From Myotis daubentonii (Eukaryota > Chordata > Mammalia > Chiroptera > Vespertilionidae): DNA of 64,000 bases. This document shows, one piece after another, positions 34,141-45,748 of the stretch (its first letter is position 1; every line of letters starts with the position of its first letter). The stretch is taken from contig NC_081844.1 in the NCBI RefSeq assembly GCF_963259705.1, positions 15,361,715 through 15,425,714 of the forward strand, read 5' to 3'. A program made the position numbers and the translations under genes. A model generated the notes under the pieces. That model did no database searches and had not been told where the DNA came from. It worked only from the letters and a program-made list of their open reading frames with translations.

Positions 34141-35634
34141 CAAAATAAAAAAATAGAAACAAAAAGACATATGAAGTCAAAAAACAAACAAACACAAAAC
34201 TGGGGCGAGGGTGGGTTAAGAATGTTAACAGAATTATCCAGTCTGCAAAATATGTACAATCTGTAAAGGAAAAAATGGAAATAGAAAGCAATAAATGTTT
34301 GTGTCAAGTGACTAGTATATTTCCAAGGAAGGACAAAACTTTGGGGATGAGATGGAATGAAGGAAAAACTCTAATGTAATTGCAATAAGGATGGTAGAGA
34401 AGATAAAAGAGGACACTCCCTTCAAGGTGAGGCCTGGGCCACAAGGAATGAGCCCAAAATAGCAGCCACTGGCTGGATTGGAGGTCAGGGAGAGAAAGGA
34501 GAGTAAAAGGTAAGGATGGAGAGGCTGGTAAAGGTGAGGCTATAGGAGGCGAAGACCAGAAAGTGAAGGCTTTCCTCTGTTGTAATATAAACAATAATGT
34601 GTTAGAAATACGTAATGTACTTCATAGTCTTAAACTCTCTTTCCATGTGTTGCTACCTTTGAGCAAGAAACCATTCCTGTGTGTCTCCTGAAACCAGAGA
34701 TGCAACCACTAGAAAAGAATTTGCTACAGGGAGGAAAATGTGGTTGACAAAATTTGGGGGGCCCTTGACTGCATTTGTAATTATTTTATGTTTTAGGCAA
34801 AATTATTAAGACATTAAAGTCCACTGCATTATTTTCTACATCTTTTGGTATGTCTAAAAAAATTTACAACGTAAGAGAAAGATAGGAAGAAAGGGAGGAA
34901 GGAAACAAAGAAGGAAGAAAGAAAGGAAAGGAGAGGGTATAGTCACCTTATCATTGCAGACAGTTGACAAGATGTCTCAGATTCCATCCTTCATACCAAC
35001 AGGGATTTGGATCTGCGTGGTTATCGTCTTGACGGACCTTTAATAAACCAGTACCCCTGCAATAAGCCAGTCTGAAGGAAGAGGTGAGGCTATGGAATAG
35101 CCATCAAGACTCCTGGAAATGTGGGCACAGCTCTCAGGGAAGACAGCTAGAACCTTCAACAGCCCCGTGTTCCATTTCTGGCAGAGCTACTCCTACTCTA
35201 CGACTGAAACAGTGTACATGTCTGAAGGCTGTGACTGTGTCCCTTTACAATAGGAAAACTGAGGGTCAGGGAGACCAAAAGTTGTCCCTGACTGTCCGTG
35301 CTCATCTTCAGGTTTTACTGTCTCTCATCACTTGTCCTCTCTCTCCTCCATCCCTGTGGACACACCACTCCTCTCCCTGCCCAGTTATTGTAAAAGGTCT
35401 GCCCTTTAACAGCTGTCCCTCTCCTCCACACGTTGGACCCAGGACTCCAGAACTGCCCATTTAGTGTGTTTCAGTGCCTCTGGCTGAGGGCCATTACCAA
35501 CCACCAATCCTCTGAACTAGACTCATCTACTAGCAGATTATTTTTTTCCAGTGAAGGACAGTTTACAATAAGGGTTCTTTTACCTTTCTTTTTATTTTGT
35601 ACACCAAATCTGAAATGTGCTGTAACAGACATTC

Positions 35635-35859
35635 TTTTTTTTTTTTTAATATATTTTATTGATTTTTTACAGAGAGGAAGGGAGAGGGATAGAGAGTTAG
35701 AAACATCGATGAGAGAGAAACATCGATCAGCTGCCTCCTGCACACTCCCTACTGGGTATGTGCCCGCAACCAAGGTACATGCCCTTGACCGGAATCGAAC
35801 CTGGGACCCTTGAGTCCGCAGGCCGACGCTCTATCCATTAAGCCAAACCGGTTAGGGCC
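35635..35859 (-). mobile_element. Ves SINE present only in unit A
   Basis: Minus-strand head CCCTAACCGGTTTGGCTTAA and B box GGTTCGATTCCGGTCAAGGG. Unit B has the uninterrupted T-rich site at 53090-53100, so insertion followed the duplication. Confidence 0.92.
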
Positions 35860-36263
35860 TTTTTTTTTTTTTTTAATGAAGTTGAATGTTTTATTATTAA
35901 GCCTTCTTGTTTTCCTGCAAGGCTGTTGCTTCACTATAAAAATAACACCAGCAAACTCAGTATTCTGCAAAATTAAGATGGCATTATTTGTCATCAGACA
36001 TTTGTTAACAATGAACAAAAACTTTTCTCCACTGCCAAATCCAGAGATGGATATAAATAAGTTATAGTATGATATCAGGCTTAATAGATAACAATGTTAT
36101 CCTTGAATTACATAGTGGGATTAGAGGGAGCATATCTCAACATAATAAAGACCATATATGACAAACCTACAGCCAACATCATATTCAATAGACAAAAACT
36201 AAAACCACTTCCCTTAAGAACATGAACAAGAAGGGTGTCCACTTTTATTACTCTTATTAAACA

Positions 36264-39200
36264 CTAGTGTCCTGGTGTATGGATTCATGCACACTGAAAG
36301 GAAATTAATTAGAAGAAATATTTTAATATCCCTATTCACCCTTTCTCTATAAGTGTTAACCAAATTCATGATTGATAATGACAGATCAAATCATATGCAT
36401 GCGATTGGTGCCAGCGAGAGCTTTATATGTATCGTGTATGTGCGAGTTAACTTAGCCTTTTATAGATACAGAATCAACTTGCTTAATTACACCTGCTTTC
36501 TGATTTAGCTAAACTTTTTCCAGCCCAGTGAAGCACTCCAACTTCTTTTTCAGGTAATTGTCAGCAACACAGCAGTAAATATCAACACTAAGTAGGTTAT
36601 TATTGTAGATCATGCAGGGATAACAAAGGGTAAAATATTTAACTGTAGTAGTGTTTGACTATAATTCTGCACAGTGTGAAAACCTGAAGTCATTTTCAAA
36701 GTCGACCATTTGTTACTTCTTTTCAGTCGAGTCAAGTTTCTAAACTTTCTAAATCTCCGTTTTTCTGGCTAAGGAAAAGAAAATAGGATGCTACCAAGTC
36801 TCCTATCTACCTACTCTGGGACTTCTGTGAGGATCAAATGAGATGAGGCACGGGAAAATGCTTCACAAACATTTGGTTAAACTGTAAAATGTTGCACCTG
36901 GCTCTAAAGCAAGTCAGGTTCCTGGGCTGAAAAAACTCTAAGGAGGCTAGTTGCTAGGGAGAGGAAGCCGGACGTTGCTACGTGACATCATTACCCGGTT
37001 CCCACAGCCTCCATTTCCCGGCTAGGCTGGGCTGTGGGCCACATTTTGTGGCATGGGGTCTTGGCAGCATTGGCTTCAATTTGATGGAGTGTTGGGGAGA
37101 AACCAATATGGCAGCATAGGTAAACATCTGAAATTGCTGCCTCTCACAACCACTTCAAAAATACAACTAAAAGACAAAACAGGCATCATTAAGAACCACA
37201 GGAAGGCTGGCTGAGTGGAAATTCTACAACTAGAAGGAAAGAGAAAAGCACACTGAGACTCAGAGGAGGTGCGAAAGTGCAGAGGTACGGAGGCGCACAC
37301 GGCAAGAGCTGACAACTGAGGACGCGGCTGTCTTTTTGAATTGGGAGGGATTCACAAGCCCCCGACTGCTCTAAACTCCAGTTCTGGGTGAGTCTCTGGG
37401 GACCTAGACTCATACGGGGAGAAACTGGACTGTCTGGCAGCGGGTAGAACTCGGAACTCGAGGGCGGCTTTCCCTCAAAGGTGCTTGCAGTGATTACCAG
37501 GACACTGAGACTCGGGGCCCCTTAGGGCAGGGCTGAGGATCAGCCATAGCTGCTTTTTCTGCCCTGTTGATTCCCTGAGACCCCGCCCCACTCAAGCTGC
37601 CGCAAAGGCTTTTGCATATGAATGCCCTGGCCCTTTGCAATCTGAAAATTACCTAACAAACTGCAGCTGGGCCAGACAGACCCAGAACTTCGAAGAGAAG
37701 GCCCAAGGCCCTGCAGCAGCTTGCATTGCTTCACAGCTGGGCCTCATTTGGGCACCTCCAAACCCCAAACAAGGAAGGGGAATCTGCAGATCTCTCTGTA
37801 GCTCCTGCTGGGTAGCCTCAGGCAGAGGCTAAATTAGCACCTCCTTAGATCCAAGAGCCAGTGTACCCAGTGGTCAGAGTGGGACAATTCAATTACAACT
37901 CCTCAAATCCATAAGGGACACACTCAGGGGGCAGACTCAGTGAGCACCAAAGCTCCACTGAAGCAAGTCTTGCCTCATAAGGGTGTCTTCAGCACAGAAG
38001 TTCTTCCATCGTAGACACAGCTGATTCTCACAGCCAATTGGCCTGGAGGTCAATTCCTCCCAGTGATACCTACAACAATCAAGGCATAACTACAACAAGA
38101 CTGTGCACAAAGCCCCCAAAGGGGTGCACCAAGAGTATCCACCTCAGGTAATTGGGGAGGTTGAGCCACTGGGCCCTATAGGACACCTAGCACACAAAGC
38201 CACTCTACCAACACAGGGAAGCATAAAAAATGCGGAGACAAAGAAATAGTCACAAATGACAGAAATGGAGGAAAGCAAATGACTGTATATAGAGTTAAAA
38301 ACCACACTTTTAAGGTTTTTCAAGAACTTTCTAGAAACCACCAATAAATTTAGTAAGACCCTCAAAAAGACTGGTGAACCCGCCGATAAATATAGTGAGA
38401 CCCTCAAGAAATATAGTGAGACCCTAGAGGTTATGAAAAAGGACCAACTAGAAATTAAGCGTACACTGACTGAAATAAAGGATATTATGCAGAGTTCCAA
38501 CAGCAGACTAGAGGATCGCAAGAATCAAGTCAAAGATTAGAAATATGAAGAAGCAAAAAACACCCAACTGGAAAAACAAAAATAAAAAAGAATCCAAAAA
38601 TATGAAGGTAGTGTAAGGAGCCTCTGGGACAACTTCAAGCGAACCAACATCCGAATTATGGGGGTGCCAGAAGAAGAGAGAGAGCAAGATATTGAAAACC
38701 TATTTGAAGAAATAATGACAGAAAACTTCCCCTACCTGGGGAAAGAAATAGACTTACAAGTACAGGAAGCGCAGAGAACCTCAAACAAAAGGAATCCAAA
38801 GAGGACCACACCAAGACACATCATAATTAAAATGCCAAGAGCAAAAGACAAAGAGAGAATCTTAAAAGCAGCAAGAGAAAGACAGTTACCTACAAGGGAG
38901 CACCCCTACAACTATCAGCTGATTTCTCAACAGAAGTTATGCAGGCCAGAAGGGAGTGGCAAGAAATATTCAAAGTGATGAATAGCAAGAACCTACAACC
39001 TAGATTACTTTACCCAGCAAAGCTATCATTCAGAATTGAAGGTCAGATATAGAGCTTCACAGATAAGGAATAGCTAAAGGATTTCATGACCACCGAACCA
39101 GTATTATATGAGATGCTGAAAGGTATTCTTTAAGAAGAGGAAGAAGAAGAAAAAGGTAAAGATACAAATTGTGAACAACAAATACACATCTATCAACAAG

Positions 39201-39708
39201 TGAATCTAAAACTCAAGTGAATAAATAATCTGATGAACACAATAAACTGGTGAATATAATAGAATCAGGGGCATATAAAGGGAGTGGACTGACTATTCTT
39301 GGGGGGGAAAGGGGTGTGGGGGTGTGGGAAGAGACTGGACAAAAATTGTACACCTATGGATGAGAACAGTGGGTGGCGGGGATAGGCCAGAGGGTGGGGT
39401 GGGAACGGGGTGAAGGGGAGCTTTGGGGGGGGGGGGGGAAAGAGGAACAACTGTAATAATCTGAACAATAAAGATTTAATTAAAAAAAAAATTTGGTGGA
39501 GTGTTGCTCCGGGGTGGTGGCAAGGCCTATGTCCCACTTGGAGGAAGCCGAGTGTTGGTTTGTCAGCACTGTTTATTTTAAAATGGTCAGTGGGCATCAT
39601 GGCAGCTCCTGCATTGAGCATCTGCCCCCTGGTGGTCAGTATGTGTCATAGCCACCGGTTGGATGTACAGACACTTACACTTAGCTTTTTGCCTTTTATA
39701 TATACTGA
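36264..39708 (-). mobile_element. Older Helitron inside L1 (unit A), itself split by HAL1
   Basis: The plus strand begins CTAGTGTCCTGGTGTATGGA (degraded 3' end plus hairpin) and ends TTTATATATACTGA, so on the minus strand 5' TCAGTATATATAAAAGG. L1 text on either side joins at CAACA|TAG, an A|T target. Present in both units, so it predates the duplication. Net length without HAL1 is about 1.0 kb. Confidence 0.75.
37095..39490 (+). mobile_element. HAL1 complete insertion, unit A only
   Basis: Starts GGGAGAAACCAATATGGCAG, ends GAACAATAAAGATTTAATT plus poly(A). Flanked by ATTTGATGGAGTGTTG (37079-37094) and ATTTGGTGGAGTGTTG (39491-39506). Unit B keeps the empty site (GATTTGGTGGAGTGTCG near 55816). 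The ORF1 region (38240-39130) is broken, with a 106-codon block at 38658-38978 (coiled coil end to RRM-like). The 3' UTR follows ORF1 directly and there is no ORF2, hence half-L1. A G14 tract lies at 39425-39438. Confidence 0.93.
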
Positions 39709-40956
39709 TAGTACTGGAAGTCATAGCCACAGCCATCAGACAAGAAGAAGAAATAAAAGGCGCCCTTATTAGCTGCACCAGTCTGCACCAGAAGATGCAA
39801 ATTAAAACGACAACTAGGTATCACCTCACACTTGTCACAAACAACATGATATTGTACCTAGAAAACCCTAAAGATGCCACCAAAAAACTACTAGATTTAA
39901 TAAATTAATTGAGGAATATAGCAGGATACAAAAATAAACACCCATAAATCGATGGCTTTTTTATGCACCAATATTGAATTCTCAGAAAGAGAAACTAAAC
40001 AAACAATCTCATTTACCATTGCAACAAAAAATTAAGATACTTAGGAATAAAGTTAACTAAGGAGGTAAAAAGACTTGTACTCAGAAAACTACAGGATGTT
40101 GGAAAAAAGAGATAGAGGAAAATATAAACAAGGGGGAAAATATACTATGTCCAAGGATTGGTAGAATCAACATCATTAAAATATCCATATTACCCAAAGC
40201 AATCTCTAGATTCAATGCAACCCCTATTAAAATACAAACAGCATATTTCACAGATCTAGAATAAATACTTTAAAAATTTATATGGAACTAAAACTAAAAA
40301 AGACCCCAAATATCCCCAGCAATTTTGAGAAAGAAGAATAAAGTTGAAGGAATCACAACACCAGATATCCAGTTATGCTATAAAGCCATTGTAATCAAAA
40401 CAGCCTGGTACTGGCATAAGAACAGGCATATACATGAATGGAAGAGAATGGAGAACGCAGAAATCGATGCAAGCTCAATTAATATTTGACAAAGGAGACG
40501 AGCATACAATGGAGTCAAGACAGTCTCTCCAATAAATGGTGTTGGGGAAAATTTGACAGGTACATGCAAAAGAATGAAAGTAGACCACCAACTTACACCA
40601 TACACAAGAATAAACTCAAAATGGATAAAAGACTTAAGTGTAAATCGTGAAACCATAAAATTCCTAGAAGAAACCATAGGCACCAAAATCTCAGACATCT
40701 CTCATAGCAATATGTTTATGGATAAATCTCTTATGGCAAAGGACACTAAGGAGAAAATAAACAAATGGTACTACCTCAAAATAAAAAGCTTCTGCACAAC
40801 AAAAGAAACCACCAATAAAACGAAAAGGGAGCCCACTGCATGGAAGAACATATTTGGCAATGATACATCTGATAAACCGCTAATGTCCAAAACATATAAG
40901 GAACTCATACAACTTAACAAAAGGAAGACAAACAATCCAATTAAAAAATGGGCAAA

Positions 40957-41241
40957 CTGCCCAAGCCGGTTTGGGTCAGTGGATAGAGCATTAGCCTATG
41001 GACTGAAGGGTCCCAGGTTTGATTCTGGTCAAGGGCACATACCTCGGTTGCAGGCTCCTCCTTGGCCATGGCCCTGGTCAGGGCTCGTGCAGGAGGCAAC
41101 AAATCAATATGTCTCTCTCACATTGATGTTTCAGTCTCTCCCTCTCTCTTCCACTCTTCCTAAAAATCAATGGTAAAATATCCTCAGGTGAGGAGTAACA
41201 ACAACAACAAAAGAAACCCCCACACAAACAAAACAAAACAA
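40957..41241 (+). mobile_element. Ves-type SINE in L1 (shared by both units)
   Basis: Head CTGCCCAAGCCGGTTTGGGT and GGTTTGATTCTGGTCAAGGG. TSD AAAAAATGGGCAAA / AAAAAATTGGCAAA. The same insertion is at 57288 in unit B, so it predates the duplication. Confidence 0.9.
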
Positions 41242-42031
41242 AAAAAATTGGCAAAGGACCTAAATAGACACTTCTCCAAAGTGGAATACAGAGAGCCAAG
41301 AGACATCTGAAAAAATGCTCAAGGTCATTGATCACCAGAGATACAAATTAAAATCACAATTAGGTATCACATCACACCTATCAGAATGGCTACTATCAAC
41401 AAAGCAACAAATGACAAGTGCTGGTGAGGATGTGGAGAAAAGGGAACCCTAGTACACTGCTGGCAGGAATGCAGACTGGTGCAGCCATTATGTAAAACAG
41501 TATGGAGTTTCCTCAAAAAATTAAATATGGAACTGCCATTTGACCCAGTGATTCAGCTTCTAGGAATATACCCTAAGAAACCCTGAAACACCATCAGAAA
41601 GAATGTTTGCACCCCTATATTCATAGCAGCACAATTTACAATAGCTAAGATCTGGAAACAGGCCATGTGCCCATCAGTAGATGAATGGATTAGAAAACTA
41701 TGGTACATTTACACCATGGGATACTAAGCAGCAGTAAAAAAGAAGGCTCTCTTGCCCTTTGAGTCAGCCTGGGAGGGACCTAGAGAGCATTATGGTAATT
41801 GAAATAAGCCAGTAAGAGAAGGACAAGTATCACATGATCTAAGCTATATGTGGAATCTAATGAACAAAATAAACTGATGGACAAAATAGAACCAGAGACA
41901 CAAGCATGGAACAGACTGCAAGGGAAGGTGGGAAGGGATCAAAAAAAGACACAGACAATAGGGTGGTGAAGGCGGGGGAGGGGGGAGGGACATATGTAAT
42001 ACTTTCAACAATAAAGATTAAAAAAAAAAAA

Positions 42032-42759
42032 GAAGAATCTAAGAGGAAAAGGAAATCCAGAAGAGAGGCTGCAGTGGGTTCCTCCAGCTTGCCCGGCAGC
42101 AGGAGGGAACAGTAGGGCTGACATGAGAGAGCATGAGAACCTGAGACCACAAGCCACAGGATGGACCTGGAGTTACCAGGACAGGTGAGGTTGTGATGAG
42201 GGAGGTGTGGAAGCCTCCTGGTGACCTGAAATCAGACCCACTGGTCCTGACCTCTGTGTCCTTCATTCTATCCACCCTTGTTCACTGGGGTTTTGCTCTG
42301 AGCCAGGGACCTGGCTACTGAGATGCTAAGATCAAGCCCCTGACCCAGAAACCTCCTGCCTTACTGAGCTGCAAAGTGACTCTGGGTGGGTGATGCCCGA
42401 GTGTTACAGAGAACCGGAATACATCAAGCAATGCTCGGAGAGTTTGGAGTCACACTTTATTATTACGCGCGGGGGCACAGAGAAAAATGCCTTTCAAATT
42501 CAGGGCAACGCTACAAGCAGAACTTCCCTTTTTTATTAAAGAGCCAGCCCTACATGTGCTTAGTGGTTATCTCGCCGGTGGCCTTGAGAACAACACGGTT
42601 CTGTCCAATTAAAAAATGCACCTGGCATGGCATTGAGAGTACGGGCGTGTCTAGTCTCTGGCCTACAAGGTCAGACAGCTAAGTTTATCTCCTCATCATT
42701 CAAGCAGGCTAAAGCAGACTAGAAAGCAAAGTTACTATTTTATTCTTATTTTTTAACAT
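42032..42759 (-). mobile_element. Possible LTR and flanking unique sequence
   Basis: TGTTACAGAGAACCGG (42399) begins a segment with ACTTTATTATTACGCGCG (reverse AATAAA), suggesting a minus-strand LTR. Its other end and duplication were not located. The whole stretch recurs at 59111-59836 almost unchanged. 42050-42395 shows no exon. Confidence 0.4.
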
Positions 42760-42951
42760 ATTTGATTTTTTTTTTTTTTTACTGAGAGGAAGGAAGAGGG
42801 ATAGAGAGTTAGAAACATCCATCAGCTGCCTCCTGCACACCCCCCACGGGGGATGTGCCTGCAACTAAGGTACATGCCCTTGACCGGAATCGAACCTGGG
42901 ACCCTTGGGTCCTCAGGCCAACGCTCTATCCACGGAGCCAAACCGGTCAGG
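42760..42951 (-). mobile_element. Ves SINE (shared by both units)
   Basis: Minus-strand head TGCCTGACCGGTTTGGCTCC and GGTTCGATTCCGGTCAAGGG. Counterpart at 59837-60033. Confidence 0.88.
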
Positions 42952-43039
42952 CATAAAGTCATTATTTTTTTTAGAATAAGAGGCCGTCTAAAAAATGGCA
43001 GAGAATTCCAAACAGTAGTTTTACAAAATGAGGGTTACC

Positions 43040-43451
43040 TTCTCACAAGTACCCGTCCATGAGCCGGGGGAGGGAAGGCGGGAGTAGAAGCTGGGAGTGG
43101 GCAGAAGGCCACAGTCGGGAAGTTGGGGGCATAGTCCCGGGATCCTGGATTCTTGTTGAAAGGCGATACTTTGGTTACCGGCCCAGAATCTGGAAGGGCG
43201 TGGACTTCTTCACCCCGCCCCCCCAACCCCCTGACGTGAAAGTGAGTCTAGGTGAGTCATTCATTTCCTTCTCCTCAGTCTCCCCCATCTTGAGCTCAGT
43301 CCGGGGAGCCTTTTGCAGGCAGAGCACCCCGCACCCGGCAGGCTGAGGGAGTCGCCCCCTCCCCTGAAACACACGGAAGACCCGCGAAGGCTCTGCCGCG
43401 GGGACCAGGTGTGCTCACGACAGCACGTGGCCGCGGGGAGTCCGAGTGCAG
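43040..43451 (+). promoter_or_regulatory. CpG-rich promoter and 5' UTR of first exon, copy A
   Basis: GC- and CpG-dense, lacking an obvious TATA box. It contains a CRE-like TGACGTGA (43232-43239) and an AP-1 consensus TGAGTCA (43253-43259) about 190-220 bp before the ATG. The transcription start cannot be placed from sequence. CpG richness continues to about 44040. Confidence 0.6.
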
Positions 43452-43568
43452 ATGGCCTCCCGCCGCGCGGTGGGGCGCGCCGCCGCCCTGAAGGCACAAG
43501 GGGGAGCCGGGCCCCGGCCTTGGGCCCCCGGCACCCTGATCCTTGTCCTGTTACTTTTCCTGGTGCTG
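43452..43568 (+). CDS. First coding exon, signal-peptide N-terminus, TRAIL-receptor (TNFRSF10)-like, copy A
   Basis: The ATG at 43452 opens 39 codons: a basic Ala/Arg-rich start (MASRRAVGRAAA), a Gly/Pro/Arg segment (GAGPRPWAPG), then a hydrophobic core (TLILVLLLFLVL), the layout of a cleavable signal peptide. The exon ends at CTG followed by GTGAGT (donor 43569), phase 0. The surrounding CpG island supports a true first exon. The arrangement (GPRP-rich leader, then a Leu/Val core at the exon end) resembles exon 1 of TNFRSF10A/B death receptors and decoys, which bind TRAIL at the cell surface. This is a structural resemblance only. No cysteine-rich exon is in the window. Any other type I membrane or secreted protein is possible. 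The paralogous exon is at 60778. Confidence 0.5.
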
Positions 43569-44479
43569 GTGAGTGCCCGCCGCCCCTCCTGGAGGGCGGG
43601 TGGGGGGCGGGGGGCAAGGAGACCAAACGGGGTTTTTGAGGGGCGTGCCTGGGCCTGTGCCGGCCGGACCAACCTGGGCAGAGTCTGGAGAAGGGGGGGC
43701 GGGGGGTGTCGGCCCCGCGAATGCGGAGACGGGGAACCCGCGCTGCTCCAGGTCCCCGGAAGGACCAGTCATTTCGGGGGGAAATCCACAAGGAAACTCC
43801 CGGAGCTTCTTTTCCCTTTTTCATTCTTGTTCACCTTGTAAGACTTGGCTGTGGCCGGTCGGTGGGCCGACAGCCGGCCAAATGCCGCTTTTCTTCGCAC
43901 TTGACCGCATTTTAAATCCCGACTCTCCACTTGCTTCCAGTCCCCGCGCGGCGCGGTGAGGGCGCGCAGCCAGAGGTGTAAGGGAGGCGGAAAAAACTCC
44001 GCCTCAGGGCGCGTCCAGTTCATTCTGTTAAAAATAGAAACACTAACGCCAAACCGTGTATCACAGCTATCGTGAAAGTTTAGTTCTTATTTTAAAAAGG
44101 AATCAAGATTCAGAGAAGCGGTATCTATAATCACAAAGTAACGTGTGTTTCCCGGTGCATGTGGACGTAACCTGTGTCGACCAAGTAAAAACATCTGAAG
44201 GAGGCGGCGGGGGAGTGGAGCCCGAGGCCTCTGGCACCCCAAGCTCCTTTCCTGCTCCCTCTCAGGCTTGGCCTGTTGCTGCGCTTTTATGTTGTGAAGC
44301 TCATGGGGAGGGATCGCATGTTATGCTGGGAAGCTCGGGGGGAGTCCCGGTTAGAGGTCCATGCCTCCATGCAGACTTCTCTTGCTCCGTGTAACACCAG
44401 CACAACCTTTACTGTGGGTAAAGCAGACGCGGGGGACCAGTGCAATTTGCTCTTGACTCTTAGGACTATCTCTTTAGAT

Positions 44480-44795
44480 AGGTGGTTCTCAACTTTCCTA
44501 ATGCCGCCATCCTTTAGTACAGTTCCTCATGTTGTGGTGACCCCCCAACAAAAAATTATTTTCGTTGTTACTTCATAACTGTAATTTTGCTACTGTTATG
44601 AATTGTAATGTATTTAAATTATCTGATATGCAGGATGTGTTTTTATTGTTACAAATTGAACATAATTAAAGCATAGTGATTAATTACAAAAACAATATGT
44701 AATTATATATGTGTTTTCCGATGGTCTTAGGTGACCCCTGTGAAAGGGTCATTTGAACCCCAAAGGGGTCGCGACCCACAGGTTGAGAACCGCTG
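44480..44795. mobile_element. SPIN-like hAT miniature element, unit A
   Basis: Ends GGTGGTTCTCAACTTTCC and CCACAGGTTGAGAACCGCTG. 8-bp duplication CTTTAGAT (44472-44479, 44796-44803). Interior ATTATTTTCGTTGTTACTTC and AAAGGGGTCGCGACCC match the SPIN family. Also present in unit B, so inserted before the duplication. It lies about 0.9 kb into the putative first intron. Confidence 0.9.
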
Positions 44796-44820
44796 CTTTA
44801 GATGATACCCTGTGTTATAA

Positions 44821-44973
44821 TAATCATTATGGTACTTAATGTTAGGACCTTAGAATGTAAATGTTAGGACCTTAGACTTAAAGCATGTAACTGGCCAAAT
44901 GCTGCTTAAAGCATGTAACACATGCTTTAAGTCTTACATTCTAAGGTCCTAACATTAAGTACCATAATGATTA
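44821..44973. repeat. Palindrome, 50-bp class arms
   Basis: Left arm 44821-44860 plus 44876-44888, right arm 44920-44973. The right arm is the exact reverse complement of the left arm apart from a 15-bp extra piece (44861-44875) that itself duplicates ATGTTAGGACCTTAG. Could form a hairpin. In unit B only the left-most part survives, and a deletion begins inside this arm. Confidence 0.92.
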
Positions 44974-45748
44974 CTATAACACCCTGTTTATGATTTTGCT
45001 AATTCCAACAGCATGGTGTTAGCTTGCTGGCCCGTTGTCTGCCCCGCATGTCCCTGTGTATGGCACAAATCCTCAGAAGTGAACTTGCTTTGTCAGGGGG
45101 TTAATTTTATATTTTCGTTTAGGTAATGACACACTGTTCTCCAGAAGGGCTGATACATTTTTCACTTAAACCAAGAGTCCACAGTTTTTCTGTTTCCCTA
45201 CAGCCTTGCCACACTGAATTTTAATTCTTTGTAGAAAAATACCATTTTGTTGTGTGTGTGTTTTGTATTTTTCTTTCATAATTGAGATTTTAGCTTGTTT
45301 TAGGATAAGTATACGGATATTTCAATTCATACACAATCTTAACATACGTACCCAAATGTAAAGTCATGTCGTGCCTCTTTTCTGAAGTTATTCCAGTGGC
45401 TTCCGGCTTCAAATGTGGGGCTATTTCTTAGTAGAGTATCAAGTACCAAGATCTTCAAATGTTGATACCCTGTTATATCCGTCCCATCAATTCACAACGT
45501 AATGTCATATATGCTAAATAATCAAATTTTCAGTCTTTCACTGCCCATAAAGTTACTAGGAAAACTGGATTACCACACCAACAATGTCACAGATGCACAA
45601 AATTCTGACAGGGAGAGCCAAGATCAAGGAGTGGTTTTCTTTAGGAAACACTTCTACCAATAACACGGGAACAGAAGTGATTGAAAATGTTCAGGACATA
45701 GTAAATGCACGACTGGCTCCAAATTGCCATTTAGTATGCTTTGTATTA
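44974..45748. other. Non-coding, unit A only
   Basis: No exon recognised. This stretch is missing from unit B. Confidence 0.4.

Larger units (their letters stand above)
36118..42031 (+). mobile_element. L1 3' part (ORF2 RT to 3' end), unit A, interrupted
   Basis: L1 text starts at about 36118 (GAGGGAGCATATCTCAACAT), is split by a Helitron at 36264-39708, and resumes at TAGTACTGGAAGTC. The ORF2 C-terminal region (40553-40960) includes [15 protein letters not shown] and [18 protein letters not shown] interrupts at 40957-41241. The 3' UTR ends AACAATAAAGATT plus poly(A) at about 42031. ORF2 is incomplete and broken. Confidence 0.88.

Noticed and set aside
42386..42682. 98-codon frame identical in both units (59461-59757)
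   Set aside because: Identity reflects the recent duplication of non-coding or LTR-like sequence; no homology or signal supports a gene.
43261..44023. Long frames (131-187 codons) on both strands over the CpG island, repeated at 60.6-61.3 kb
   Set aside because: Only the frame beginning at 43452/60778 up to the GTGAGT donor makes sense; the rest reads through the intron or is antisense.
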